DNA of 29,154 nucleotides, taken from positions 1 to 29,154 of the IMG/VR virus record IMGVR_UViG_3300045950_000308; one strand, 5' to 3'. The position numbers were made by a program, and so were the translations under genes. The number at the start of each line of letters is the position of its first letter. Position 1 is the first letter of the stretch. Below, piece by piece: positions 9,171 to 15,582 of the stretch. This stretch comes from a virus. A model generated the notes under the pieces. That model was given only the letters and a program-made list of their open reading frames with translations. It did no database searches and was not told the origin of the DNA.

Positions 9171-9392
9171 ATGGACGCCAAGGACGACAGCCCGCGGATC
9201 GAGGCAAATTTCGACCACCGGCTGGGCACCCTGTGCGGTTGGATGGCCCTCGCGGGATTCTTGCTCATGGGGAAGTACGGCGAGTGGGCCACGTGGATGA
9301 CACTCATCGGGCTCATCGGCTGGGTCGCACTCGCGCGGAACAGCCTCATCGTGGTCGCGCTCGTCATCCTACTCGCCGTCATTTTGTTCTGA
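9171..9392 (+). CDS. Small three-TM membrane protein on the opposite strand (moron candidate)
   Basis: This 73-residue protein is the only plus-strand gene inside the tail operon. It fills the gap between the tape measure start (9157) and the end of the frameshifted chaperone (9379), overlapping the latter tail to tail by 14 bases. Its N-terminus is charged (MDAKDDSPRIEANFDHRLG). Three hydrophobic segments follow, at about 21-33, 40-55 and 59-73, ending SLIVVALVILLAVILF. Codon third positions are strongly G/C as in the neighbours, so it looks like a real coding frame. No good minus-strand gene occupies this interval apart from the chaperone end. It probably sits in the inner membrane. Independent transcription, small size and membrane location fit a lysogeny-expressed moron such as a superinfection-exclusion protein, but I recognise no family. 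Confidence 0.68.
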   Translation: MDAKDDSPRIEANFDHRLGTLCGWMALAGFLLMGKYGEWATWMTLIGLIGWVALARNSLIVVALVILLAVILF

Positions 9393-9962
9393 ATACCGGC
9401 TCCTCGAGCGACTTCAACAGCTTGTTGAAATCCTTTTTCGACGCGAGCACGCCCCGCATCAGCACCAGCTGCTGACGCGCCTGCCGCCGCTCGGCGCGCG
9501 CGACGGCGTCGACCAATGCGCGCACCTGCCCGAGCGTGTAGCCTAAGACGTCGGGGAACCGGTGCCCGGCGCCGACGAGGCATTGAACGGCATCCGGCCA
9601 AGCTCGAGGGTCAGGCGGTCCGCCGCTTGGACGAACGCCGGCAGCAGGCGCTGGGCGAAAAAATCGAGGTTGGCCTCCACGACCGCAGTCGCAAGCGGCA
9701 CGATCGCTTCGGCCGGAAGCGCCCCGATCTCATCCACGCTCGCATGCGTCACGATCGCAATCGCTTCGGTCAGGCGCTCGCCGTGCTCCGCGATGAGCGC
9801 CACGACGTCGAAGTCGTCCTTGCCGATCTCCGCCATGAGCGGTCGCACGGCCTTCGTGAACCGCGGCAACTGCCCGATCGTGAGCGGGTGCACCTGGAAG
9901 GTGCGGCCGGCCACCTCGAGGATGGCCGGCTCGACGACGAGCGTCTCCAGGCCCTCGCTCAC
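9379..9962 (-). CDS. Tail assembly chaperone, -1 frameshift fusion (G-T type)
   Basis: This is the predicted 194-residue frameshift product. The ribosome reads residues 1-102 of the upstream frame, slips back one base at the T-TTT-TTC site (9657-9663), and continues for 92 residues in the -1 frame to a TGA at 9379-9381. The extension begins with a proline-rich linker (RPAPAAGVRPSGGPPDPRAW). It then has a protein-like segment containing RFPDVLGYTLGQVRALVDAV and the helical ERRQARQQLVLMRGVLASKK. No ATG or GTG precedes the RFPDVLGYTL segment in this frame, so translating it needs frameshifting. In lambda-type tails the longer product recruits the tape measure and the shorter coats it. The gene lies directly before the tape measure, as expected. 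Confidence 0.72.
9543..9962 (-). CDS. Tail assembly chaperone, short form (G type)
   Basis: This 139-residue protein is the unshifted chaperone product. It starts with GTG, overlapping the tail-tube stop by four bases, and begins MSEGLETLVVEPAILEVAGR. Most of it is helical (LTIGQLPRFTKAVRPLMAEI, then ALIAEHGERLTEAIAIVTHA). Position between tube and tape measure, size and overall look fit the tail assembly chaperones of Mu-like siphophages, which assist tape-measure folding and tube polymerisation and are absent from the virion. The last 37 codons (after Phe102) overlap the -1 frame of the longer product. The terminal residues (NASSAPGTGSPTS) are low-complexity, as expected when that DNA is mainly constrained by the other frame. 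Confidence 0.85.
   Translation of the reverse strand: MSEGLETLVVEPAILEVAGRTFQVHPLTIGQLPRFTKAVRPLMAEIGKDDFDVVALIAEHGERLTEAIAIVTHASVDEIGALPAEAIVPLATAVVEANLDFFAQRLLPAFVQAADRLTLELGRMPFNASSAPGTGSPTS
9657..9663 (-). promoter_or_regulatory. Ribosomal -1 slippery site, T-TTT-TTC
   Basis: On the minus strand, codons 100-102 of the chaperone read GAT TTT TTC, giving a canonical X-XXY-YYZ heptamer (T TTT TTC). Slipping back by one base keeps near-perfect pairing and opens a 92-codon frame. About 20 bases downstream a possible helper stem exists: GGCG and GTCC, separated by a TTC bulge, pair with GGAC and CGCC across a seven-base loop. The heptamer is read directly from the sequence; its activity is inferred from the known behaviour of lambda-like and Mu-like tail chaperone genes. 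Confidence 0.72.
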
Positions 9963-10720
9963 GCCAGGTCTCGGATCCGGCCGAACTGCCCGAGCGGATC
10001 GGAGGAGAGCTTGGTGTCGTCGAGCAGCGCCTTGCCGGTCAGGTCATAGCCGGCGAACTCGTTGCCGATCAACGCGAGCTCGGAGAGCGGCGCGAACTGT
10101 CCCTTGTAGAGGTCCACCTGGATCTTGGAGTCGCTGTTGGCCGTGTTGAGCCCGTCGAACCGGATCCAGCGCACCGGCGGCGGGTTCTTGAACATGCCGA
10201 CGTCCTTGCGCGCGCCGTAGGTGTAATCCGCCTTAAAGGGCTGCGTGTAGGCCCCGAGGTTGAGGATCTTGATGCGGCCGAACCCGTCATCCTCGATGGA
10301 ATAGTCGGTGTTGAGCACCAGCGTCGCCGGGGTGCCCGCGCTGTCCTTGACGGTGACAGAGGAGATCTTCGGGTGCTTGGTCGCCACGACGTCACCCACC
10401 ACGAGCCCGCTCGGGAATGCCTCATTGGTGACCGAGGCGCCCGTCACGGTGACCTTGGTGCCGAACAGCCCGAGCGCGAGGTTGTCGAGATCGAAGGACT
10501 CGAGCCGCGCGGTAAAATTGGCCCGCTTCGCGGTGATGAGGGTGGCATCGACCAGGCGCTGCCCGGAGTAGCTCTCGGTGTGCTCCTCCTCCTCGGTCTC
10601 GAACTGCACGCTCAGGCCGTTGACGTTGCCGACCCACACGAGCTGCTTGTGATTGCCGCTGCCGTCGCGCTCGGCGACGTAGACGCGGCCCTGGCCGCTG
10701 AAGTAGAGGTTAGTTGCCAT
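9959..10720 (-). CDS. Major tail tube protein
   Basis: This 253-residue protein is the probable tail tube subunit of a siphovirus-type tail. It begins MATNLYFSGQGRVYVAERD and is beta-rich throughout, with blocks such as VWVGNVNGLSVQFETEEEEH and the C-terminal APLSELALIGNEFAGYDLTG that resemble tube proteins of B3/D3112-type Mu-like phages. The ATG at 10720 has an AAGGGAGA Shine-Dalgarno about 10 bases upstream. Its stop overlaps the chaperone GTG by four bases. No sheath gene is present between the terminator and the tube, which argues for a non-contractile tail despite the Mu-like head genes. Confidence 0.87.
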   Translation of the reverse strand: MATNLYFSGQGRVYVAERDGSGNHKQLVWVGNVNGLSVQFETEEEEHTESYSGQRLVDATLITAKRANFTARLESFDLDNLALGLFGTKVTVTGASVTNEAFPSGLVVGDVVATKHPKISSVTVKDSAGTPATLVLNTDYSIEDDGFGRIKILNLGAYTQPFKADYTYGARKDVGMFKNPPPVRWIRFDGLNTANSDSKIQVDLYKGQFAPLSELALIGNEFAGYDLTGKALLDDTKLSSDPLGQFGRIRDLA

Positions 10721-10883
10721 CGCGTGTTGTCTCCCTTGGTTTGGACTTTCCGCTCGGTGCGTCGATCACGCCCTGCTCGCTCAGCCAGGCGGCCGTGCCT
10801 TCGTCGACCTCGAGGACGTCGCCGGACTGGTACTGCCGGCCCGCGTCCTCGTGGTCACGTTTCAGTGTCACCTTGACCTTCAT
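10710..10883 (-). CDS. Small conserved phage protein, DUF7210-like
   Basis: This 57-residue protein (MKVKVTLKRDHEDAGRQYQS, then GDVLEVDEGTAAWLSEQGVI) has the look of a small beta-hairpin family common in phage head-tail regions, where a GDVLEVDE segment is followed by a helix ending in GVI. I chose the ATG at 10883 because it overlaps the tail terminator stop by four bases (ATGA); upstream codons in this frame are a shadow of that gene. It overlaps the tube gene by 11 bases. A minor role at the head-tail junction is inferred from position only. The family name is from memory of the motif and should be treated as tentative. Confidence 0.72.
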   Translation of the reverse strand: MKVKVTLKRDHEDAGRQYQSGDVLEVDEGTAAWLSEQGVIDAPSGKSKPRETTRDGN

Positions 10884-11308
10884 GTGAAAACCCTCGTTGT
10901 GAACATCAATGGAAAATAGCCGGCAGCCTTGCTGTAGAGCGGCCGCGGCGCATTGACCCGCTTGAACGCTCGCAATCCATCGAGCGGCTTCCAACCCGAG
11001 AGTGCGGCGATGAGCGAAGAGAGCACGGGTCCGGCCTCCTGACGCACGCCATCACCGGTGCGAGCCTGTCTAGCGTTGCGCACCATCAGCCACACGAGCC
11101 ACTGCTGATCGACCGCCGTGCGTTCACCCTCGCCGGCGTCATCGGCGATGCGGTCGCCCTGATACACCACGAACGCCGCCGGCGTCGTCTGCTGGCTCTC
11201 CTGCACTGTGGCGAGATCCGACGCCGCGCCGACGAACGCGAGCGCACCGACCTGGTCCCTGATCCGCTCGATCATCGCGTCACCGACGGCGAGATAGTCC
11301 TCGAGCAT
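10880..11308 (-). CDS. Tail terminator-like protein (Mu gp37 position)
   Basis: This 142-residue protein lies directly after the DUF1320 protein, where Mu encodes gp37 (DUF1834) and siphophages encode the tail terminator. Recognisable stretches are the N-terminal helix MLEDYLAVGDAMIERIRDQV, the central strands AAFVVYQGDRI and DQQWLVWLMVRNARQ, a helix SSLIAALSGWKPLDG, and a C-terminal RVNAPRPLYSKAAGYFPLMF. The alternation of one helix and a small beta-sheet is the fold expected of terminators that cap the tube and join it to the head. Its start shares one base with the DUF1320 stop (TGATG). Confidence 0.8.
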   Translation of the reverse strand: MLEDYLAVGDAMIERIRDQVGALAFVGAASDLATVQESQQTTPAAFVVYQGDRIADDAGEGERTAVDQQWLVWLMVRNARQARTGDGVRQEAGPVLSSLIAALSGWKPLDGLRAFKRVNAPRPLYSKAAGYFPLMFTTRVFT

Positions 11309-11721
11309 CAGATGAATCCGTCATCGGAGCGATCGAAGACATTACCGCCACCTGCAAACTCGACCAGATTCTCCGAGTCGTCGAGCTGGTCGTCGGCGCC
11401 GAGCTTGATGTCCCCCCTCGCGATGGCGCCGAGAAACTTGATGGCGGCGTCGTAGCGCTTGTTGACCTGCTCGGGGGCGGCATCCGTGTACAAGTAGTAG
11501 CGCGCGAGGTCGCAGGCAATGCGCACCAGGCTGATCGGGACGGTGGCGAGTGGCAGTTGGTACCGCGGCTCGAGGTGCGCGTCGATCTCGCCGGCGGCGT
11601 CGTTCAATGCCTTGGTGACTTTGTCGCTGTCGATGACGCCGCGCCCGTCCTCGTCGGTGAGCTGCACGAGCTGATCCCGGCCGAACCGGCTCACCATGTC
11701 GCTTTCAGTCGCGTAGCTCAT
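11308..11721 (-). CDS. Head completion / head-tail adaptor, DUF1320 (Mu gp36-like)
   Basis: This 137-residue protein is a clear DUF1320 member, homologous in position and sequence to Mu gp36. It probably forms the adaptor ring below the portal. Key stretches are MSYATESDMVSRFGRDQLVQ, then KALNDAAGEIDAHLEPRYQL, then RIACDLARYYLYTD and KFLGAIARGDIKLG, which give the helical bundle and the conserved RYYLY helix typical of the family. The C-terminus ends with a flexible acidic tail. It starts with ATG and shares one base with the tail terminator start. Confidence 0.93.
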   Translation of the reverse strand: MSYATESDMVSRFGRDQLVQLTDEDGRGVIDSDKVTKALNDAAGEIDAHLEPRYQLPLATVPISLVRIACDLARYYLYTDAAPEQVNKRYDAAIKFLGAIARGDIKLGADDQLDDSENLVEFAGGGNVFDRSDDGFI

Positions 11722-11725
11722 CGCC

Positions 11726-12052
11726 TCACGCCACCACCGTGACCGGTAGCTCTTCGGTCCACACCAGACCGTTCGGGTTGTCGGGGTCGTAGGACACGAG
11801 CCGCCCGAGGTACTCGCCGGCGGCGAGCTGGAGGCTGCCGAGCTGCAATACGAGCGCCTTGACGGCTTGCTTCTTCCACGTCCGATCGACCGGCCACGTA
11901 AACGCGTCCGTATCCACGGCGGAATCGATGGTCGTCGCCCCGAGCCGCAGCGTGAACCGGGTTACCGGCGTGATGTCGATCGGTACGCCGTCGGAGCGCA
12001 ACAGCAGATCGTTCGTGTTGTCGTGCCCGAGATAGACGATCTCGCGTTTCAT
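11726..12052 (-). CDS. Small beta-rich phage protein of unknown role
   Basis: This 108-residue protein begins MKREIVYLGHDNTNDLLLRS and contains ITPVTRFTLRLG and VLQLGSLQLAAGEYLGRLVS, then DPDNPNGLVWTEELPVTVVA. The alternating hydrophobic pattern predicts a beta-sandwich, somewhat like the small baseplate or adhesin-associated proteins of siphophages, but I cannot assign a family. It lies four bases before the DUF1320 start and just after the Gp80-like fibre protein. The ATG at 12052 is the natural start; a slightly longer overlapping frame starting at 12059 encodes arginine-rich nonsense and is discarded. Confidence 0.75.
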   Translation of the reverse strand: MKREIVYLGHDNTNDLLLRSDGVPIDITPVTRFTLRLGATTIDSAVDTDAFTWPVDRTWKKQAVKALVLQLGSLQLAAGEYLGRLVSYDPDNPNGLVWTEELPVTVVA

Positions 12053-12063
12053 GCGTCATGGCA

Positions 12064-12474
12064 TCAGGCGAAGGTGACGTCGAGCGCGCCGACCGCGAAT
12101 TTCGGCGCCGGATCGCCGTTGTTGATGGTCTTGGGCGTCGTCAGCGCCCCGTGGATGAGGAGGTTGCCGCCGCTCGCCGCATCGAAGATCCCGAGGTGCG
12201 TCACCTGGCCCCAGTTCGCAGTGGGCGCCGGGAACGTGATCTCGGCCAGGTTGTCGGTCAGGCCATTGCCCGATGAGGGCGCCGCCCAGTTCGAGTCGCT
12301 CGGGTTCAACTGCGCCCGGGCGTAGCTGCCGCCCGACACCTCGGTGCCGCCACCGGAATCCGACGGGGCGGCGGTATAGAGCGCCACGTAGAGCGCGCTC
12401 GGTTTGGTGAAGCTGCCGGTGCGGAAGATGTGCTTGATGATCTCGCCTTCCAGATAATCGCTCATTGCGGACAT
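12064..12474 (-). CDS. Gp80-like fibre / virion protein
   Basis: This 136-residue protein resembles the small Gp80-type phage fibre family. The pattern is an N-terminal helix (SDYLEGEIIKHIFRTGSF) followed by PSALYVALYTAAPSDSGGGT, GSYARAQL and a beta-strand domain ending LTTPKTINNGDPAPKFAVGA. Family members occur among virion structural genes, often near fibres or minor capsid proteins. The first ATG gives MSAMSDYL; a second ATG three codons later (MSDYL) fits the family start equally well. It lies between the LamG-like protein and a small beta protein, so it belongs to the accessory virion block between capsid and connector genes. Confidence 0.8.
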   Translation of the reverse strand: MSAMSDYLEGEIIKHIFRTGSFTKPSALYVALYTAAPSDSGGGTEVSGGSYARAQLNPSDSNWAAPSSGNGLTDNLAEITFPAPTANWGQVTHLGIFDAASGGNLLIHGALTTPKTINNGDPAPKFAVGALDVTFA

Positions 12475-12484
12475 GGCGGCGCTC

Positions 12485-13681
12485 CTAGATTCGAGTGACG
12501 GTTAAACGCGGTGTGATGGCCTGCACGTCGCGCGCCGCTGTCAGGGAGAGGACATCGAGGTCCTCAATCTGGCCGAGGCCTGCGCCCTGAAGCATCGCGG
12601 CGATCTGGGCGGAGGCTGTGAGTGTGCTCTGACAATGGATCTCGATCGTGAGCGCCGGCGCCACCGCCGCCAGGGAGTTGCATTGACCGAGGAGTCGGAT
12701 CTCGGTCATGAGCTGCGCGGTGGCGGCGGCCTGGGCGGTCAGCGCCGTCTGGAGCGGGATCTCGGTCGTGAGGCTGCCCGCGAGGGTAGCGGTTGCGGCT
12801 GGTTGCGCGGTGAGCGGGATCTCGGTCGTGAGCTGTCCGGCGAGGGCGGTGGTCGCGGTGACGGCGGCGGCGGCGCGGATCTCCGTCGAGAGGCTGCCGG
12901 CGACGGTGGCGGTCGCTGAGGGAGTCGCCGCGAGCAGGATGTCATCATCGCTCGGCGAATCGGCGCAATCGGTGAGCGCACCGTTGACCGTGAAGTCGCC
13001 GCCCGTGCCGCGGTTGGTCTGGAAGTCTGTCGAGTCGCCGTTGAGGTAGAGGATGGGCGCGGTGCCGGTCGGCAGAGATCCGTCCGCGCCGAGGAAGACG
13101 GGTTTGCCGGCGGCGTCGATGAACTTGCGGCGGTTGGCTGCGATCGAAAAATCGATATAGATGCCCGGTGCGAACCAGAACTCCGACAGGCAGCCCATGA
13201 ATCGATTGCCAGCGGTGTCGATGCCGATCAGCCAACTGTTCCGGGTATAGTCGATGGTGTCGTTGACGAACGTCACCACACTCAGATCAGAGGTGTCATT
13301 GATGTACAGATGTCGCTTGGCGCTATCGGACAAGTCGAAGGACACCAAGAGAGACGTCCATCCGGCGGCGGAGGTGTACGCGCTCGACTCGAGCACGATG
13401 ACGTCGGTTCCGGCGGCGTTTGTGGCACGCAGTCGAAGTTTCCCGTCGGATAGCCAACGCAGATGGACGCGCCCTGCATCGGACGACAAGAGCCCGCGGT
13501 TTTGATCGTCAACGTCTACATGCCCTTTGAACCAGCACACCAGGGTGCCGAGCTTGCTGTCGGCGTTGCCGAGGAAGTCGGAGGCACGGCTGAGATCATC
13601 ATTGATACCATCGAACTCGACGGCATTGGCGACGTACGTCGTGGGGATGAGCAGCGGCAGGTGGAAGTTGCGCAGGCTCAT
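12485..13681 (-). CDS. LamG-like (concanavalin A-like) virion protein with C-terminal 20-residue repeats
   Basis: This 398-residue protein has two parts. Residues 18-235 look like a LamG/concanavalin A-like lectin domain: YVANAVEFDGINDDLSRASD, LGTLVCWFKGHVD, LRATNAAGTDVIVLESS, WTSLLVSFDLSDSAKRHLYI and LIGIDTAGNRFMGCLSEFWF. Residues 249-348 are five tandem 20-residue units, each ending in a T/I-E-I tripeptide (I268, I288, I308, I328, I348) and rich in Ala/Thr. The final 50 residues are a weaker continuation. Sugar binding is the usual activity of the lectin fold. The gene is in the head rather than the tail block, so it may decorate the capsid or be an adhesin packed elsewhere. Its ATG overlaps the upstream gene's stop by four bases. 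Confidence 0.82.
   Translation of the reverse strand: MSLRNFHLPLLIPTTYVANAVEFDGINDDLSRASDFLGNADSKLGTLVCWFKGHVDVDDQNRGLLSSDAGRVHLRWLSDGKLRLRATNAAGTDVIVLESSAYTSAAGWTSLLVSFDLSDSAKRHLYINDTSDLSVVTFVNDTIDYTRNSWLIGIDTAGNRFMGCLSEFWFAPGIYIDFSIAANRRKFIDAAGKPVFLGADGSLPTGTAPILYLNGDSTDFQTNRGTGGDFTVNGALTDCADSPSDDDILLAATPSATATVAGSLSTEIRAAAAVTATTALAGQLTTEIPLTAQPAATATLAGSLTTEIPLQTALTAQAAATAQLMTEIRLLGQCNSLAAVAPALTIEIHCQSTLTASAQIAAMLQGAGLGQIEDLDVLSLTAARDVQAITPRLTVTRI
12638..12937 (-). repeat. Five in-frame 60-bp tandem repeats
   Basis: Five units of 60 bases encode the Ala/Thr-rich 20-residue repeats of the LamG-like protein. The unit ends (T/I-E-I) are exactly 20 residues apart, with no indels. The bases around the TEI codons are nearly constant (ATCTCGGTCGTGAG on the plus strand in several units), while the middle of each unit has diverged. 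This suggests expansion by duplication followed by drift under a length constraint. Confidence 0.8.
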
Positions 13682-14025
13682 GCGATCTTCGCCACGTTAT
13701 GCCGGTAGGTGCGGTCGGTGCCGGCCACCCTTTTCACGGTGAACTTGCCTTTTTCGTTGGCGTCAATCGCGGTCAGGACCATCGGCGGGGACTCGATCCA
13801 GCGATCCCCCAAGTCGTGCCGGAGCGGCACGCGCTCGCCGATCTCCCGGTACCCGTCGGTTGAGTTCTGCTGGCGCCAGCGCGCGATCTCGATCTCGTCG
13901 TCATCGGCGAGCGGGCTCACATCGAGGTAGAGCACATACGTGCCGGCCGCGGTCAGCTCGCCGCCGATGGTCTGATCGGTCGCGTCCGAGGTGATGGTGC
14001 CGTTGAAGGCAGAGGTCGTCGGCAT
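13678..14025 (-). CDS. Small beta-rich virion protein, unknown family
   Basis: This 115-residue protein begins MPTTSAFNGTITSDATDQTI and continues with GGELTAAGTYVLYLDVSPLA, EIEIARWRQQNSTDGYREIG and GDRWIESPPMVLTAIDANEK. The strand pattern suggests a compact beta-sandwich, as in small capsid or fibre-associated proteins. The ATG at 14025 shares one base with the upstream gene's stop (TGATG) and starts the non-shadow sequence; 34 further upstream codons are an Arg/His-rich shadow and are left out. It is coupled on both sides: its own stop overlaps the LamG-like gene start by four bases. I do not recognise the family. Confidence 0.78.
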   Translation of the reverse strand: MPTTSAFNGTITSDATDQTIGGELTAAGTYVLYLDVSPLADDDEIEIARWRQQNSTDGYREIGERVPLRHDLGDRWIESPPMVLTAIDANEKGKFTVKRVAGTDRTYRHNVAKIA

Positions 14026-14831
14026 CAGTCGAGCCCGTGCACGATGTAATCGAGCGTGTTGAAGCCGGTGTTGCTCGAATCGCTCTGCACCCCGAGGGCG
14101 AGCTTCTTGCCCGCGGGGATGAAACACGGCAGCGCCGGCGTCGGCATGCCGACGAAGCTCTCCGAGACGGTCGTGCGAAAGTGATAGGGCGGCACCACGA
14201 CCTTGTCACTCGCCCCCATGCAGAGATCGACGAACAGCGAGATGTCCCCGAGGGTGATATCCCCGCCCGAGCCCGCACTGATGATGGCGGACTTGATGGG
14301 ATTCGCGACGCTCGAGGCGATCTGCGTCACGACGCGCGTGTTGGCGGTACCCCCGGCCGACACCGATACGCCCCCGGTGTTCGCCGCATCGACGCCGTAG
14401 GCGGTGCAGCGGGTGAATCCGAGCGGATTGAGGAACGCGCCCTTGAAGAGCGCGACCGCGCAGGCCACCGTGCCGCTCGCGTCCGAGGTCTGCGCGCGCG
14501 CCGAGATTTTGCGCCCCGGCGGGCGCGACAGCGGGATCTTGTAGGCCGCCGACCAGGCAGTGAGGTTGTTGCTGATGTAGAGGTCCGGAACGACGACCTT
14601 GTTCGAATCGCCCTCCAGGATGTCGATGAGCGCCTCGCGCGCCGTGGTGCCGGTCATCAGCATCACGACCAGGAGATCGAAGCCCGGATTGTTGGCCGCG
14701 GAGACCAACTCCACCGCCGAGCCCTTGGTGTGCGCGCTGGCACCGCCCGTGAGCGTGGTCAGCGTGGTCGAAGCGGTGACGAGGCCGCCTGCGACCGCGC
14801 GGTTGAACGACTGGATGAAAGGCCATTCCAC
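14025..14831 (-). CDS. Putative virion structural protein, unknown family
   Basis: This 268-residue protein starts with GTG (MEWPFIQSFNRAVAGGLVTA) immediately after the upstream stop codon. It is rich in short hydrophobic strands and small residues (TTLTTLTGGASAHTKGSAVE, then NPGFDLLVVMLMTGTTAREA, then AGSGGDITLGDISLFVDLCM), and ends HTG-free with DSSNTGFNTLDYIVHGLD. Such composition fits an extracellular-stable structural protein made of beta-sandwich repeats; two similar-looking halves (each with a V-V-V-P-x-L/Y block near 78 and 214) hint at an internal duplication. It lies in the accessory virion block between the capsid and connector genes. No enzymatic motif is visible, and I cannot name a family. 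Confidence 0.75.
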   Translation of the reverse strand: MEWPFIQSFNRAVAGGLVTASTTLTTLTGGASAHTKGSAVELVSAANNPGFDLLVVMLMTGTTAREALIDILEGDSNKVVVPDLYISNNLTAWSAAYKIPLSRPPGRKISARAQTSDASGTVACAVALFKGAFLNPLGFTRCTAYGVDAANTGGVSVSAGGTANTRVVTQIASSVANPIKSAIISAGSGGDITLGDISLFVDLCMGASDKVVVPPYHFRTTVSESFVGMPTPALPCFIPAGKKLALGVQSDSSNTGFNTLDYIVHGLD

Positions 14832-15260
14832 TCACGGCACCGTCTTGTCGAGCAGCGCGCTCTTGCGCCCGGCAGCGAGGTAGCCCTGCGCGATGCAGTG
14901 GTCGAGGGCGGCGGCGAGGAACGGATCGTCCAGATCGAGCCGCGCGCTCTCGAGGAGGCGCAGCACCTCGAGGAGCGCCCCCATCACGTAGTCCCCCTCG
15001 GCCTCGCCGCGCTTGATGGCGACCATCTCCTCCAGCGTGAAGCGCTTCAACCAGGTGCGGATCGCGCGCACGGAGTCGGGCGGCCGCGGATCGAGGGCGA
15101 GGGACTGCGGGTTCCAGATCCCGTCGGGCGCCGTTTCGTGCTCGCCGATTTCCACCGCCGCCTGACCCTCCTGGAGCTTCTCCGGCAGCACGCTCGTGCG
15201 GCTCAGCTCCCGCCCGCTCGCCGGGTCGTAGATCACGTGCCAGGTGCTCATCGCGCTCAT
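14832..15260 (-). CDS. Hypothetical phage protein with helical C-terminus
   Basis: This 142-residue protein starts MSAMSTWHVIYDPASGRELS. Its N-terminal 60 residues look like a small beta domain of the kind seen in phage fibre-associated proteins (WHVIYDPASGREL, then AAVEIGEHETAPDGIWNPQS). The C-terminal 80 residues are helical and acidic (IRTWLKRFTLEEMVAIKRGE, then VLRLLESARLDLDDPFLAAA). I chose the ATG at 15260 because it overlaps the upstream gene's stop by four bases; the ATG at 15251 (MSTWHVIYD) is an alternative. The stop abuts the GTG of the next gene. No family is recognised; a chaperone-like or assembly role for the neighbouring virion proteins is only a guess. Confidence 0.72.
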   Translation of the reverse strand: MSAMSTWHVIYDPASGRELSRTSVLPEKLQEGQAAVEIGEHETAPDGIWNPQSLALDPRPPDSVRAIRTWLKRFTLEEMVAIKRGEAEGDYVMGALLEVLRLLESARLDLDDPFLAAALDHCIAQGYLAAGRKSALLDKTVP

Positions 15261-15571
15261 CCGTGATGGTGGCCGCCGAGCGCGTGCCACAGCTCCTCGC
15301 CGAGCGCGTGGAACTTCTCGTGCTCGGCGTCGTGGAAGATCCGCGGGATGGTGATGATCCGGCGGTTCGGGTCATAGCAGGCGAGCGCGCCGGGTCCGCA
15401 GTAGTCCTGGATCTCGGAAGGGGGCACCTGGCGCACCGTGATCGTGATGCTCTGAAACGCGGCGGTGTAGAAGTGCGCGGCCGAGAAGCCCTCGCGGCGC
15501 CACTCGGGCGCCTCGGGCGCTGACGCGGCCGGCTTGCGCCTGCGTCCGAGGTTTCTGAGCAGGTCGAGCAC
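15257..15571 (-). CDS. Small protein with degenerate HExxH-like motif
   Basis: This 104-residue protein probably starts with GTG at 15571 (MLDLLRNLGRRRKPAASAPE), 11 bases after the upstream stop and with AGGG just before it. Its C-terminal half resembles the small phage proteins that end in a zincin-type motif HELGHxxGxxHH: here the equivalent reads EELWHALGGHHHG (residues 92-104). The first metal-binding His is replaced by Glu92, while Glu93, His96 and His101 remain. Other conserved-looking parts are DYCGPGALACYDPNRRIITI. It may be an inactive or altered metallopeptidase-like protein. The family link is inferred from motif shape; the longer upstream frame is low-complexity and unlikely to be translated. 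Confidence 0.65.
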   Translation of the reverse strand: MLDLLRNLGRRRKPAASAPEAPEWRREGFSAAHFYTAAFQSITITVRQVPPSEIQDYCGPGALACYDPNRRIITIPRIFHDAEHEKFHALGEELWHALGGHHHG

Positions 15572-15582
15572 TGGACCCTGGG

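Noticed and set aside
9158-9601. A 147-codon minus-strand frame in the tape measure-chaperone gap
   Set aside because: It is arginine/alanine low-complexity sequence, out of frame with both chaperone frames, and antisense to the plus-strand membrane gene.
9889-9898. GGGTGCACC as a possible third copy of the late dyad
   Set aside because: It lies inside the chaperone coding region and lacks the four-base centre and conserved flanks of the two intergenic elements.
12638-12937. The 60-bp repeats as a possible CRISPR array
   Set aside because: The units are in frame inside a gene, contiguous without unique spacers, and encode a regular protein repeat.
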